A DNA stretch of 64,000 nt from Rubrivivax albus (GCF_004016515.1 NZ_SACT01000005.1:248001-312000); one strand, 5' to 3'. Positions 7,675 through 18,400 are shown, counted from the first letter of the stretch. Numbers and translations: made by a program. The notes: generated from the sequence alone by a model not told the origin.

Positions 7675-9413
7675 GTTCACGGCGCCCGCCGATTCCGCGG
7701 ACCCTGGCCACCAGACCGCAGGCCGGAACGGGGCACGCGCCACAGCCGGCGCGCCACGACGCGGCTCGCCTGGTTCGCCACACGCTCATCGACTTCTCGT
7801 CGTTGCCGCTGCCAGCCGACGTGCGCCTGGCGCTCGCCCAGGCCTTCTGGGGCCATATCGGGGGCCATTCGGATCGCAGCATCGCCTCGTACTGGAAGTC
7901 GATACTGCCCTTCGCCCGGTTCGCCGCCGAATCGCAGTCCCTCAGATCGGTCGCCGACCTGGACCGCGCGATGCTGGTTCGCTACATCGAGTGGCTCAAC
8001 GCGCAACGCTGTGCCGACGGCAGGATCTGGGCCCTCACCACGCAGGCCGCCGTCTATGGGGCATTGCGCCAGCTGCTGCGATGGCTTGAGCGGTGTCGGC
8101 CCGACTTGATCACCAGCATCGATTACCCCTTCTCGCCGTTCCCCAACAAGGCCGCCGCGCGGGCATCGCGCTCGACGCTTTCCGGTCGGCAGCTGCGCGC
8201 CATCCTCCAGGCCTGTGAGGATGAGATCGCCCAGATGCGCACGGCCCGCGAATCGGCTGCCCGTCAACGCGCCGCCGACGCAGACAAGCCCGGCACTCTC
8301 GGCTGGATCCTCGAACAGATCGATCAACGCCACGGAGGAATCATTCCGGACTGGCGCACGACCCAGGCCAGCGGCAATTTCTGGCTGCAGAAGGCCGTTC
8401 GCCGCTACGGCGGCGCCAAGCAACTGGCTCCCCTCCTGTACCCGCGCGCGGTTTCGCTGCTGCCGTACTACCTGGCGATCCTGATCCACACGGCCGGCAA
8501 CCCCGAAGCCATCGCCGACCTCACTCGCGACTGCCTGCAGCCCCTGCCCTTGCTCGATGACCGCGAGTTGCTGGTGTGGTTCAAGGCTCGCGCGTCGCGC
8601 ATCCAGCGCCGGACCTTTGACCGCGCCGACGCATTCGGGCCGCCGGCCCTGGTACGGGACATCCTGGCCTGGAACGAACGGCTGATCCCGCTGACCCCTC
8701 CCCCGCAGCGCAACCGGCTCTTCGTGTTCAAGGGGCAATTCACGGTCAACGCGATGTCGATCATCACGGTCCACCATCAGCTCGGCGCGTTCTGCGATCG
8801 CCATGGCTTGCCGCACTTCGCTCCGGCGAGCATCCGGCCGAGCGTGCTGAGCTGCTTCTACCGCGCCAGCGGTGACCTGCTGCGCACCAAGGCCGTTGCG
8901 AACCACGCCAGCGTCGCCACGACGGTTCGTTACGTGCAAACGCCCCTGGTCGAAGCACAGAACCGCTCGCGCATCGCGGATCTTCAGGGTGCATTCATCG
9001 AGCACATCGAAGGGCGGTCGGGTCCGAGCCAGACGCGGTGCGACGCTGCGCCTGAACCATCGCCTCCCCCACGCGGCCGCGGTGTCACGCTGTTCGGCTT
9101 CGACTGCAAGGATCCATTCGCGGGCATCGCACCCGGTACTCGGCAGGGCGACCTCTGCGTGAACTTCATGGGCTGCTTCACCTGCCCGAACGCCGTCATC
9201 ACGCCCGACCCGATGTCGCTGGCGCGCTTGCTTCAGGCGCGCGATCACCTGCGCGCCGCTGCGGCGACCCTGTACCCGGCTCGTTGGGAAGTACTCTATG
9301 CCCCGCAGCTGAGGATCCTGGAGGAAGACATCCTCCCGCGCTTCGGCTCCCGCGAGCTCGACGCCGGCCAGAGGCTGCAGGCGCAGCTTCCCCCGCTGCC
9401 TGACCTGCGGTGA
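7671..9413 (+). CDS. ginB: GinB-like large tyrosine recombinase
   Basis: A 580-aa protein starting at a GTG that overlaps the ginA stop by 4 bp. The longer upstream frame back to 6759 only shadows ginA. The N-terminal half has a core-binding region (FWGHIGGHSDRSIASYWKSI). The C-terminal half carries a diverged recombinase domain: the first Arg region is weak (LLPYYLAILIHTAGNPEAI), while ANHASVATTVRYVQT gives the His and Tyr positions. A cysteine cluster near the C-terminus (GDLCVNFMGCFTCPNAVI) may bind zinc, and a similar cluster occurs in the third recombinase. Such large integrases with Cys-rich tails are typical of gin and Tn554-type operons. Degenerate catalytic motifs suggest a structural or regulatory role within a recombinase complex. 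Confidence 0.68.
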   Translation: MSSRRPPIPRTLATRPQAGTGHAPQPARHDAARLVRHTLIDFSSLPLPADVRLALAQAFWGHIGGHSDRSIASYWKSILPFARFAAESQSLRSVADLDRAMLVRYIEWLNAQRCADGRIWALTTQAAVYGALRQLLRWLERCRPDLITSIDYPFSPFPNKAAARASRSTLSGRQLRAILQACEDEIAQMRTARESAARQRAADADKPGTLGWILEQIDQRHGGIIPDWRTTQASGNFWLQKAVRRYGGAKQLAPLLYPRAVSLLPYYLAILIHTAGNPEAIADLTRDCLQPLPLLDDRELLVWFKARASRIQRRTFDRADAFGPPALVRDILAWNERLIPLTPPPQRNRLFVFKGQFTVNAMSIITVHHQLGAFCDRHGLPHFAPASIRPSVLSCFYRASGDLLRTKAVANHASVATTVRYVQTPLVEAQNRSRIADLQGAFIEHIEGRSGPSQTRCDAAPEPSPPPRGRGVTLFGFDCKDPFAGIAPGTRQGDLCVNFMGCFTCPNAVITPDPMSLARLLQARDHLRAAAATLYPARWEVLYAPQLRILEEDILPRFGSRELDAGQRLQAQLPPLPDLR

Positions 9414-9422
9414 GGTCGCGCC

Positions 9423-10385
9423 ATGCAACCACGGCGATCCAGCGCGCTGAGAACTTCGGCCGGCACTACGCTCGGCACCTCTGACGATCGCCCATGGTTC
9501 CTGAAGAACTCGCGCTGGGAGGATTCGACCTGGATCCTTGCGCCCACCAATGCGCTCGAAGAGAGGCTGCCCGTGCGCCTGCACTGGGACTTTTCGGTCG
9601 AGGATGGCTGCAGTTTCACCGACGCGCGCCATGCCCCGCTGCTGCAAACCAGCAAGCGGCTGATCGCCCTCATACGCGGCCGCTCGCTGTACACGGGACT
9701 GCCGCTGCGGCCGAGTTCCGTCCTGAACTTCTTCCACACGCTGCGCCTGCTGGTGCGCTGGATGGACCTGGAAGGCCTCAGGCGCTTTGCCGACCTCGAT
9801 CGGCCGGCGCTGCTGCAGTTCCAGCACCGGCTGTCGGTGTCTCCGACGTCCAGGCACTCGACACGCGCCGCCTCAACGGTGCAGCGGCACCTCGCCTTGT
9901 TCAACTACCTCTACCGCTGTCGCGCCGAACTCGGCGACGGTCTTTCGTTCGACCCGTTCCCGGGGAGCAACCATCACGAAGCCGCTGGCGCCCGGGAAGG
10001 ACTGCGCCGGCCGTGGCCGTACACGCCGGACACTGTCTCGGTGGTGTTGCTGCAGGCCGCCGTCAAGATCGTGACGCACGACGCGGCGCATGTCCTGCAA
10101 GCCCGAGAGACCTATCGGCGCGTGATGGCGAGCGCAGCCGCGCCGCCCCACAGCTCAGCACCTGTCGGCCGGGCAACGAGGGCGCTGCGTCGGGCACGCG
10201 AGGGTACGTCGGGCGTCGAGCGGCCGGTGACGTCGGTGTCCGAACTCGTGCGGCGCATCGACATGCTCTACGCGGCGTGCTTCGTGGTCCTCTCCTACAT
10301 GGTCGGTCCGCGTGTCAGCGAGATCCTCCACCTTCATGCCGGCTGCGTGCGGCGGCTGGTCGGCGATGCGGCCGGCGCACCGTGA
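9423..10385 (+). CDS. ginC: GinC-like tyrosine recombinase, N-terminal half (frameshifted gene)
   Basis: A 320-codon frame holding the N-terminal half of the third recombinase: a core-binding region (TSKRLIALIRGRSLYTGLP, LNFFHTLRLLVRWMDL) and the start of the catalytic domain with the first Arg (SYMVGPRVSEILHLHAGC). It ends at TGA 10383-10385 after GDAAGAP. The remaining catalytic domain continues without overlap loss in the -1 frame from 10382. The two halves together would be about 630 aa, the size expected for one GinC. A single-base deletion near 10380 explains it; two coupled polypeptides (GTGA overlap) or a sequencing error are alternatives. Confidence 0.65.
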   Translation: MQPRRSSALRTSAGTTLGTSDDRPWFLKNSRWEDSTWILAPTNALEERLPVRLHWDFSVEDGCSFTDARHAPLLQTSKRLIALIRGRSLYTGLPLRPSSVLNFFHTLRLLVRWMDLEGLRRFADLDRPALLQFQHRLSVSPTSRHSTRAASTVQRHLALFNYLYRCRAELGDGLSFDPFPGSNHHEAAGAREGLRRPWPYTPDTVSVVLLQAAVKIVTHDAAHVLQARETYRRVMASAAAPPHSSAPVGRATRALRRAREGTSGVERPVTSVSELVRRIDMLYAACFVVLSYMVGPRVSEILHLHAGCVRRLVGDAAGAP

Positions 10386-11317
10386 GCGTGATCGTCGGCA
10401 GCATCTTCAAGCGCCAGCCCGGCTACGATGGCTGTCCCCATGAATGGGTCGCACCGCCCGTGGCCGTCCAGGCGATCTCGGTGCTCGAGGCGCTGTCCGA
10501 GCCGCATCGCGCCCTCACGGCTCGCCCGGAACTGTGGCTGCGCCTGCGCCGTGGCAACGGCGCGTGGGAGTGGCACGAGGTGCAGCCCGAACTGCTGGAG
10601 ATCGCGTCGGCCCCGCGCGTCAGCCATCTGCTGCGGCGCTTCGGCGCCGCGCTCGGCCTGTCGCACCTCGACAAGCCCTGGAGGCTGACGACGCATCAGG
10701 GGCGCAAGACCTTCGCCAGGTTTGCCGCGCTGCGCGACCGCAGCTGCCTCTTCGCGCTGGCTCAGCATCTTGGCCACCGCGAGCGCGCGCAGACCGACCA
10801 CGGTTACGTCGGCAGCGACTATCGGCTCAACCAGGAGATCGACGCCGAGATCCTCAACCAGTCCGTCGCCGCGTGGGAGCACATGCTGGCGGCGCCCGGG
10901 CTCGGCGGGCGCGCGGGCGCCGAGATCGTCGCCAAGCGCCCGCGCTTTCGGGGCAGCCGCATGAAGCAGGACCTCAGGAGCTACGCCCGCTTGCTCGTCG
11001 ACGCCGGCTTGGTGCTCGGCGTGTGCGACTGGGGCTACTGCGTCTACCGCGAGGAACACAGCGCCTGCCTCGGCAACGCGACCGGGCCCAATCCAGCCCG
11101 GCGCGAGCCCTCGACCTGCGCGCGCTGCCAGAACTTCGTCGTCTCGGCGCAGCACCGGCCGTACTGGCTCGAACAGGTGCGACGCAGCGAGAGGCTTCTC
11201 AACGAACCCGCCCTGCCGCTGCAGACGTTGCGCATCGTCCGCGCGCGCATGAACGAGGCCCGTGGCCTGCTGCGCGCGCTCGGCTCGGACACAGCCGAGG
11301 AGACTGATCATGCCTAG
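10382..11317 (+). CDS. ginC: GinC-like tyrosine recombinase, C-terminal half (frameshifted gene)
   Basis: An open frame of 311 codons beginning at a possible GTG (VSVIVGSIFKRQPGYDG) that overlaps the stop of the N-terminal half. It contains the second part of the active site: the HxxR-like TTHQGRKTFARF, the LAQHLGHRERAQTDHGYVG box with His and Tyr, and a C-terminal cysteine region (CDWGYCVYREEHSACLG, TCARCQNF) resembling that in GinB. Without the first Arg, which lies in the other frame, this piece cannot be a complete recombinase. Its end overlaps the ginD start by 8 bp, so the operon layout is kept. Confidence 0.65.
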   Translation: MSVIVGSIFKRQPGYDGCPHEWVAPPVAVQAISVLEALSEPHRALTARPELWLRLRRGNGAWEWHEVQPELLEIASAPRVSHLLRRFGAALGLSHLDKPWRLTTHQGRKTFARFAALRDRSCLFALAQHLGHRERAQTDHGYVGSDYRLNQEIDAEILNQSVAAWEHMLAAPGLGGRAGAEIVAKRPRFRGSRMKQDLRSYARLLVDAGLVLGVCDWGYCVYREEHSACLGNATGPNPARREPSTCARCQNFVVSAQHRPYWLEQVRRSERLLNEPALPLQTLRIVRARMNEARGLLRALGSDTAEETDHA

Positions 11318-11753
11318 GAAGACGCCCGTCAGCTCCGCAGAACCGCCTGCTGCCCAGCGCCTGCATGACGCCCTGGCGGAGATGGTTCGCCAGCACGGCG
11401 CCGGCCTGTCGCCGCGCGAGCTGACCGCCAAGGCGCTTTGTGAGTCGGCCGGCATCTCGCGCAACGCGCTTTACCGGTACCACCGCGACGTGCTGCTGGC
11501 GCTGCACGACGCCCAGAGCCGCCACCGCGATCGGCCCGAGGCTGCGAAGCGCGTCGCCGCCCAGTTGCGCCGGGAGAATCGCGAACTGCGCGAACACCTC
11601 GCCAAGCTGGCCGCGCTGGTCGACCACTACTTCGCGGCTTGGCAAGAGACGCGGCTGCAGCTCGAGCGGCGCGATCGGGAGTTGGCCGACCTGCGCCGGA
11701 TCCACAGGCCCCAGGTGATCCCATTGCAGCGCTCACCCGGGAACCGGAGTTGA
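11310..11753 (+). CDS. ginD: GinD-like small HTH/coiled-coil protein
   Basis: A 147-aa protein with ATG at 11310 inside the end of ginC. Residues about 12-65 form a TetR-like helix-turn-helix (LTAKALCESAGISRNALYRY). Residues about 75-135 are a charged heptad-rich coiled coil (RRENRELREHLAKLAALV). The layout matches the fourth gene of gin operons and the TnpC/DUF6262-type proteins of Tn554-like elements, where a small accessory protein is required for recombination. Its stop codon lies inside the -35 element of the next promoter, so cargo begins immediately after it. Confidence 0.68.
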   Translation: MPRKTPVSSAEPPAAQRLHDALAEMVRQHGAGLSPRELTAKALCESAGISRNALYRYHRDVLLALHDAQSRHRDRPEAAKRVAAQLRRENRELREHLAKLAALVDHYFAAWQETRLQLERRDRELADLRRIHRPQVIPLQRSPGNRS

Positions 11754-11780
11754 CCTTGACACGGGGACAAGGTCTACGCT
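11750..11780 (+). promoter_or_regulatory. MerR-family (CueR-like) promoter at the start of the island cargo
   Basis: The -35 TTGACC (11750-11755) and -10 TACGCT (11775-11780) are separated by a 19-bp spacer, TTGACACGGGGACAAGGTC. The spacer with flanks contains the dyad ACCTTG...CAAGGT. The 19-bp spacing is the hallmark of promoters activated by MerR-family regulators. The sequence is nearly identical to the promoter at 55849-55879. The downstream gene is the small unknown gene at 11821, not a transporter. Confidence 0.7.
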
Positions 11781-11820
11781 GCAAGCAATGGGGCAGTGGT
11801 GTCCCGTATGGAGGTCTGCG

Positions 11821-12054
11821 ATGAACTGCGACCTCGGATCGAACCTCGTGCTCGCGCGAGGACTGTTGCGGCTCTTCAAGCTGGCCGTGATCGATGGGCA
11901 CCGTGGCGTAGCCGACCAACTGCTGTGTGCCCTGGAACGACTCGCCCGAAGCGATCCGGGATGCGAACCGATTCTCGATCATGCCTACCTGTGGAGCGTC
12001 GGTGGGCACGCCGGCGCAGCGCGTCTGCGCACGCCAGGGCCCGGGCCGCAGTGA
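11821..12054 (+). CDS. Small protein of unknown function, first cargo gene
   Basis: A 77-aa frame with ATG at 11821 and a strong Shine-Dalgarno (GGAGGT at 11810-11815, 5 nt spacing). It sits about 40 bp behind a MerR-type promoter. Residues 10-50 are predicted helical (ARGLLRLFKLAVIDGHRGVA, then LLCALERLARSDPG). The C-terminus is Gly/Pro/Arg-rich and ends 24 bp from the convergent sbcC-like gene. No family is recognised. The clear ribosome-binding site and promoter argue that it is real, possibly the truncated remainder of a longer gene replaced when the neighbouring cargo arrived. Confidence 0.55.
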   Translation: MNCDLGSNLVLARGLLRLFKLAVIDGHRGVADQLLCALERLARSDPGCEPILDHAYLWSVGGHAGAARLRTPGPGPQ

Positions 12055-12078
12055 TCGATGCCGCTGCGACGCCATCGG

Positions 12079-14559
12079 CTACGCCAGCGACACGCACCGA
12101 TCCGCATCGCACCCGTCCGCCCTCAGCGCGTCGATGTCGATCACGGCGTCCGCCATCGCCGTCAGCTCGGGGGTCTGCGAGATGAAGAACTCGCGCTCGT
12201 AGCCGCCCAGGCGCAGCACTTCCCGCTTCATCGCCATGAACATGCGTTTGCGCTGCGGATCCAGTGCGCCGTCTGCTTCGTCGGTGAACAGCGTCGTGTA
12301 GCGGCGCCCGGTGTTGCGGGCAAGGTACAACGCGATCGCCCGGGTCAGGCACAGCTCCACCAAGGTCCGCTCGCCGCCGCTCATCATGCTGACGCTCTTG
12401 CTGTCGCCGGTGTCGCCGTCGTGCACGACGATGTCGAAGCCCTCCTTCTGCTCGCCCTTGGACGTTTCCAGCAAGGTGTGGATGGACACCGTGAAGCGCG
12501 GTCCGTAGCAGGCCAGCAGCAGGTCGTTCCCCAGTGCCGACAGCGCAGGCCCCGCGTCGTCGATCGCCAGCGCGATCAGCCCGTCGTTGCTCATGCAGCG
12601 CGCGAAGAGGCTCCAGTTGCCCAGTTCATCCTCGACGCGGGCGCAATGCGCGCGCAGGCGTTCGCGACGTTCATCCAGCACGCCCTCTTGCTTGGCGACC
12701 TCGTCGAGCGTCTGCGCCTCGCGCACCGCCGTGAGCATCGACTGCTCGGCTGCGGCGAGCGCTTCCCGCGCGGCGCCCAGTGCCCGCGCAGCCTGCGCGA
12801 CCTGCTGCTCGTCGAAGGCGGGAGGCAGCGACCCGAGCGCTTGATCCAGGCGCGCCAGCGCCGCGCCGGAGTGCGTGGTCTGAAGATCCCGTTGTTGCCC
12901 GATCGCCGCCCGCGCTGCGGCGATCTGTTGGCGCTCCGCGCGCTCGTCGGCGGTCTCGGCGGCGGCACCGTCACCCACCTCGGGCCCCAGCGCCTGCAGC
13001 TCCCGCTCGACCTCGACCAAGGTCGCCTGCGCCTGCGCGCACGCCTGGGCCTTCGAGCACATCACGGACAAGCGGTTCACCCGCTCGCGTGCGACGGTCT
13101 CGTGGAACTCGGCCTGCGCCAGGGCCTGCGGCGCGCCGGCCAGTGCCTCGTAGCGCTGGCGTGCGTCGGTGAGCTCCCGTTTCGCCTCGGACTTCTCGCC
13201 GGCCAGCCGAGCGACCTGCGCCTGGGCGTTCGGGATCAGCGCCTGCGCCTCGCGCGCATCACCCAGCAGCTTGCAACGCCCCTGCAGGTCCGTGCCGGCG
13301 CAAGGCACCTCGCCGGTCAATCCGAACCGGCGCGCCAGTTCCTCGGCCTTCAGCACGGCCCGACCCGCGTCCCGTTCGATGCCGGCGACGCGCTGCTCTG
13401 CAAGACGTACCGCCCCCTGGCACTGCGTCAGCTGATGAACCTGCTCGCGGCACGCCTGCGTGCGTGCACTGCGCTGCGTCTGCACGCGTTGCGCCAGCGG
13501 CAGGCGCCTTTCGGCGTGCCGCACCGCGCCGGCCTCGGCAAGCACCACCAGGCATCGCTGCCGGGACTGGCCCAAGGCCCGCCGCCGCTGTCGTTCCTGC
13601 TGCAATCGGCTGGCGACCCGCTGATCGAGGCGTTCCAGCCGCTGCTGCTCGGCCTGTTCCTGAGCATCGAGCGCGCGCAGCGCCTGAGTCGCGCTTGCCA
13701 GCGCGGCTTGCCGTTCGGCCACGAGCTGTGCCCGCCGGGCATCGGTAGCCTGCGACTGCTCGCGTTCGACCACCACGCGGGCGTGCCGCGCCTGGGCGGC
13801 CTCCAGGGCGGCCTGTGCCGCCGTCTTCGCGCGCTCGGCCGCCGACACACGATCGTCGGCGCCGTCGAGTTTTCGGCGCACCGCGTCGAGGCGCTGATCC
13901 TCCGCGTCGAGCCCGGCCAGTTCCTGACGCTGGGTTGCCAGTCCCGCTTTCAGCAGGCGGACGATTTCTGCGGCCTTCTGGCCCAGTTCCTGGATCTCCT
14001 CCTGCCCGAGCAGGTCGGCCAGCAGCGTCTTGATTTCAGCGTTGCGATAGGTGCTGAGCTGCCGTTTGCCTTGTGCGGCGAACACCGAGGTGAAGAACGT
14101 CTCGGCACTGCCGCAGAGGCTCTCGACGCAGCGCGTGTACGTCTCCACCCGGCCGTCGGACTGCATACCGTCATCGAGTTGCACCGGCCGCCAGCATCCG
14201 GCATCGTCGAGCGTGTGCAGGAACGCCTCGGTGCGGCGGCGGCCGTTGAGGCGGATGACGATCTGCGACCGATAGCATCGGCCCTCGTGCGCCCAGGTCA
14301 GGTCCTTCACGCTCTCGGGCAGGTAGACGTGGTCGTAGTAGGAGAAGCCGCCCGCACCGGCCAACGCGACCCGGCTTGGCAGTCCCATGAAGGGCGTGAG
14401 GCAGTCCATGATCGTCGACTTGCCGCTGCCGTTGGCGCCGACGATGGCGATCAGGTTGGCGCCGTCCGCCAGGCGCTCGAGGTCGAGGGTGATTTCGTCG
14501 CGGCCCAGGCCGTCGCGGATGCCGCGGAAGCCTTTGAGGGTGAGTCGGAGCGGCTGCAT
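12079..14559 (-). CDS. Intact SbcC/Rad50-like ATPase carried as island cargo
   Basis: An 826-aa SMC-type ATPase. The N-terminal half-site has MQPLRLTLKGFRGIRDGLGR and the P-loop GANGSGKST (about residues 40-48). Long coiled coils follow, with a mid-protein cysteine pair (VPCAGTDLQGRC) where Rad50/SbcC carry the zinc hook. The C-terminal half-site has the signature MMSGGERTLVELCLTRA and Walker B/D-loop (TTLFTDEADGALDP). Partners of SbcC-like proteins are SbcD-like nucleases; the nearest is at 22678-24081. It is a close paralogue of the split gene at 3695-6016 and 18020-18196, of the same length and collinear. ATG at 14559 aligns with the paralogue's start. Confidence 0.85.
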   Translation of the reverse strand: MQPLRLTLKGFRGIRDGLGRDEITLDLERLADGANLIAIVGANGSGKSTIMDCLTPFMGLPSRVALAGAGGFSYYDHVYLPESVKDLTWAHEGRCYRSQIVIRLNGRRRTEAFLHTLDDAGCWRPVQLDDGMQSDGRVETYTRCVESLCGSAETFFTSVFAAQGKRQLSTYRNAEIKTLLADLLGQEEIQELGQKAAEIVRLLKAGLATQRQELAGLDAEDQRLDAVRRKLDGADDRVSAAERAKTAAQAALEAAQARHARVVVEREQSQATDARRAQLVAERQAALASATQALRALDAQEQAEQQRLERLDQRVASRLQQERQRRRALGQSRQRCLVVLAEAGAVRHAERRLPLAQRVQTQRSARTQACREQVHQLTQCQGAVRLAEQRVAGIERDAGRAVLKAEELARRFGLTGEVPCAGTDLQGRCKLLGDAREAQALIPNAQAQVARLAGEKSEAKRELTDARQRYEALAGAPQALAQAEFHETVARERVNRLSVMCSKAQACAQAQATLVEVERELQALGPEVGDGAAAETADERAERQQIAAARAAIGQQRDLQTTHSGAALARLDQALGSLPPAFDEQQVAQAARALGAAREALAAAEQSMLTAVREAQTLDEVAKQEGVLDERRERLRAHCARVEDELGNWSLFARCMSNDGLIALAIDDAGPALSALGNDLLLACYGPRFTVSIHTLLETSKGEQKEGFDIVVHDGDTGDSKSVSMMSGGERTLVELCLTRAIALYLARNTGRRYTTLFTDEADGALDPQRKRMFMAMKREVLRLGGYEREFFISQTPELTAMADAVIDIDALRADGCDADRCVSLA

Positions 14560-14695
14560 GGGATGCCTCGGAGTTGATCTCCGATCAGGCTCTCATGGCC
14601 GACGGCGCCTTCAACGGTTGTCAGGGACGACCGTTCACGAGCTTTGCCGCAGGTGGCGATGCTCCGCGACGTTCCTTGTTCAAGTCCCGCTGAGC

Positions 14696-16826
<2,131 letters not shown>

Positions 16827-16851
16827 ATTGTCCTCCTCGATCGCTGCGGCT

Positions 16852-17130
16852 TCAGCGCTTGACGGTGGACGGATAGCCCGCGTTCTCGGTCGCCGCGGTC
16901 AGCTTCTGCACGTTGGCCTTGGCATCGTCGAAGGTCACGATGGCCTGGCGCTTCTCGTAGCTCACGTCGACCTTGCTCACGCCGTCGACCTTCGAGATCG
17001 CCTTCTTCACCGTGATCGGACACGCCGCGCAGGTCATGCCCGGCACGTCCAGCGTCACGGTCTGCGGCGCTGCCTGGACACCGGCCGCGCCGGACATGGC
17101 GAGGGCCGCGATCAAGATCAGCTTCTTCAT
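16852..17130 (-). CDS. merP: Periplasmic mercury-binding protein MerP
   Basis: A 92-aa exported HMA-fold protein. The signal peptide is MKKLILIAALAMSGAAGVQA, followed by the metal site GMTCAACPITV. It binds Hg(II) in the periplasm and passes it to MerT or MerC. The ATG at 17130 is chosen because the signal peptide starts there; the 12 extra upstream codons overlap merT and are not signal-like. The paralogue at 60775-61053 has the variant site NMTCALC. Confidence 0.95.
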   Translation of the reverse strand: MKKLILIAALAMSGAAGVQAAPQTVTLDVPGMTCAACPITVKKAISKVDGVSKVDVSYEKRQAIVTFDDAKANVQKLTAATENAGYPSTVKR

Positions 17131-17143
17131 GGAGCACTCCTGG

Positions 17144-17494
17144 TCAGTAGAACAGCGGAAGGACATAGGGGAAGGCCAGCGCGATCAGCACCAGCACGGC
17201 CACGAACCAGAAGACGGCCTTGTAGGTGGACCGCACCTGGGGGATCGCGCACACCTCGCCCGGCTTGCACTGCTGCACCGGTCGATAGATGCGACGCCAC
17301 GCGAAATACATGGCGACAAGCGCAGCGCCGATGAAGAACGGGCGATAGGGCTCCAGCGCCGTTAGGTTGCCGATCCACGCGCCGCTGAAGCCCAGGGCCA
17401 CCAGCACGAGCGGGCCCAGGCAGCAGGTTGACGCGAGGAACGCGGCCAGTCCGCCGGCGAAGAGCGCACCACGCCCGGTCTGCGATTCCGTCAT
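17144..17494 (-). CDS. merT: Mercuric transport protein MerT
   Basis: A 116-aa inner-membrane protein with three transmembrane segments. The Hg-binding pair is in [11 protein letters not shown] in the first, and a cytoplasmic loop pair is in [10 protein letters not shown]. It transfers Hg(II) from MerP across the inner membrane. Start [15 protein letters not shown] (17494) matches the family; the nine upstream codons were rejected. It is the first gene of the operon. Its paralogue in this window is at 60416-60763. Confidence 0.95.
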   Translation of the reverse strand: MTESQTGRGALFAGGLAAFLASTCCLGPLVLVALGFSGAWIGNLTALEPYRPFFIGAALVAMYFAWRRIYRPVQQCKPGEVCAIPQVRSTYKAVFWFVAVLVLIALAFPYVLPLFY

Positions 17495-17530
17495 GCACTT
17501 TCCTCGGTGTGTCGGGGACACGATGGCGTA

Positions 17531-17561
17531 AGCTTATTTCCGTACTCATGTACGGAGTCAA
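17531..17561 (-). promoter_or_regulatory. mer operator-promoter for merTPCA
   Basis: On the minus strand the -35 TTGACT (17561-17556) and -10 TAAGCT (17536-17531) flank a 19-bp spacer, CCGTACATGAGTACGGAAA. This contains the classical MerR dyad GTAC-ATGA-GTAC, nearly identical to the Tn21/Tn501 operator. It lies 6-36 bp before merR, which is divergent, so MerR regulates both directions. Confidence 0.95.
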
Positions 17562-17566
17562 GCGGG

Positions 17567-17974
17567 ATGGACAGCGATCAGCAGGGACTGACGATCGGGG
17601 CCGTCGCCAAGGCGGCCGGGGTCAACGTGGAGACCGTGCGCTTCTACCAGCGCCGCGCGCTGCTACCCGAGCCGGACAAGCCCTACGGCCGCATTCGGCG
17701 CTATGAGGCGAAGGACGTGGCGCGGGTGCGGTTCGTGAAGGCCGCACAGCGCCTTGGCTTCAGCCTCGACGAGGTTGCGGGCTTGCTGAAACTGGACGAC
17801 GGCACGCACTGTGACGAGGCGAGACAGCTCGCCGAAGCAAAGCTCGGCGATGTGCGCAAGAAGCTGAAAGACCTGCGCCGGATCGAGTCGGCGCTGGCCG
17901 TCCTCGTCCGCGACTGCTGCTCGATGCGGGGCAAGTTGTCGTGCCCGTTGATAACCACCCTGCAGAGGCAGTGA
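17567..17974 (+). CDS. merR: Mercury-responsive regulator MerR
   Basis: A 135-aa MerR-family activator/repressor. The N-terminal HTH is [20 protein letters not shown], followed by a dimerisation helix. The three Hg-coordinating cysteines are in THCDEARQL, then [12 protein letters not shown] near the C-terminus. Start MDSDQQGL at 17567; the upstream extension crosses the operator and was rejected. It is divergent from merT, overlapping its promoter region, as in classical mer operons. It is the last gene before the right end of the island. Confidence 0.95.
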   Translation: MDSDQQGLTIGAVAKAAGVNVETVRFYQRRALLPEPDKPYGRIRRYEAKDVARVRFVKAAQRLGFSLDEVAGLLKLDDGTHCDEARQLAEAKLGDVRKKLKDLRRIESALAVLVRDCCSMRGKLSCPLITTLQRQ

Positions 17975-18019
17975 AACAAGTGAAACGCCGCGTGTTGGAC
18001 GATTGTTGACGCAGCGAAT

Positions 18020-18196
18020 TCAACATAAGGGGTGCAGGTTGTCCATCACCGTGGACTTTCCGCGGCCGTTGGCGCCGGCGATGGCGACCAGCCCAGCACC
18101 ATCGGCCAGCCGCTCCAGATCGAGGGTCAGCTCTTCCAGCCCGAGGCCGTCGCGGATGCCCCGGAAGCCCCGGAGCCTGAGTGAGAGAGGTTGCAT
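18020..18196 (-). pseudogene. SbcC/Rad50-like ATPase, 5' part (P-loop segment), split by the island
   Basis: Fifty-eight codons from ATG 18196: MQPLSLRLRGFRGIRDGLGL and so on, with the P-loop GANGRGKST at about residues 41-49. Then comes TVMDNLHP, where homology ends, followed by two element-derived codons and TGA (18022-18020). The remainder of the gene resumes with HPYLTMPSR at 6016. Collinearity with the intact paralogue (IMDCLTPFMGLPSR at the same place, no gap) shows this is the missing N-terminus of the gene at 3695-6016. It is too short to be a functional ATPase. Confidence 0.9.
18026..18041. repeat. Right attachment repeat of the GInt-like island
   Basis: TAAGGGGTGCAGGTTG, the partner of 6009-6024. 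The preceding 50 bp, between merR and the repeat, is the short non-coding 3' tail of the element. Confidence 0.7.
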
Positions 18197-18400
18197 GATG
18201 CGTCCTGTTCTGGATTGGGAATCCGAGCAGATTGCCCCTCAGACTCCCGGAATCAAGGTCTATGCGCCGAGTGATCGCTGACGATCCGGGCCCGCGCAAT
18301 CGAATCGGGCGAACTGACTCACACAGACGACCAGGAGCAGACACTTGCGCCAGCGCAGGACAGCAGTCATCCGTCGAGCCTTGGCGATTCGCTTCTTGAC

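Noticed and set aside
6484..11753. Reading the recombinase operon as Tn554 or a RIT element
   Set aside because: Tn554 has two recombinases plus TnpC and RIT elements have three without this fourth gene; three large recombinases plus a small HTH/coiled-coil protein and imperfect att repeats fit GInt better, though kinship is likely.
12058..14577. 839-codon plus-strand open frame
   Set aside because: Exact antisense of the intact SbcC-like gene with its P-loop; a high-GC shadow.
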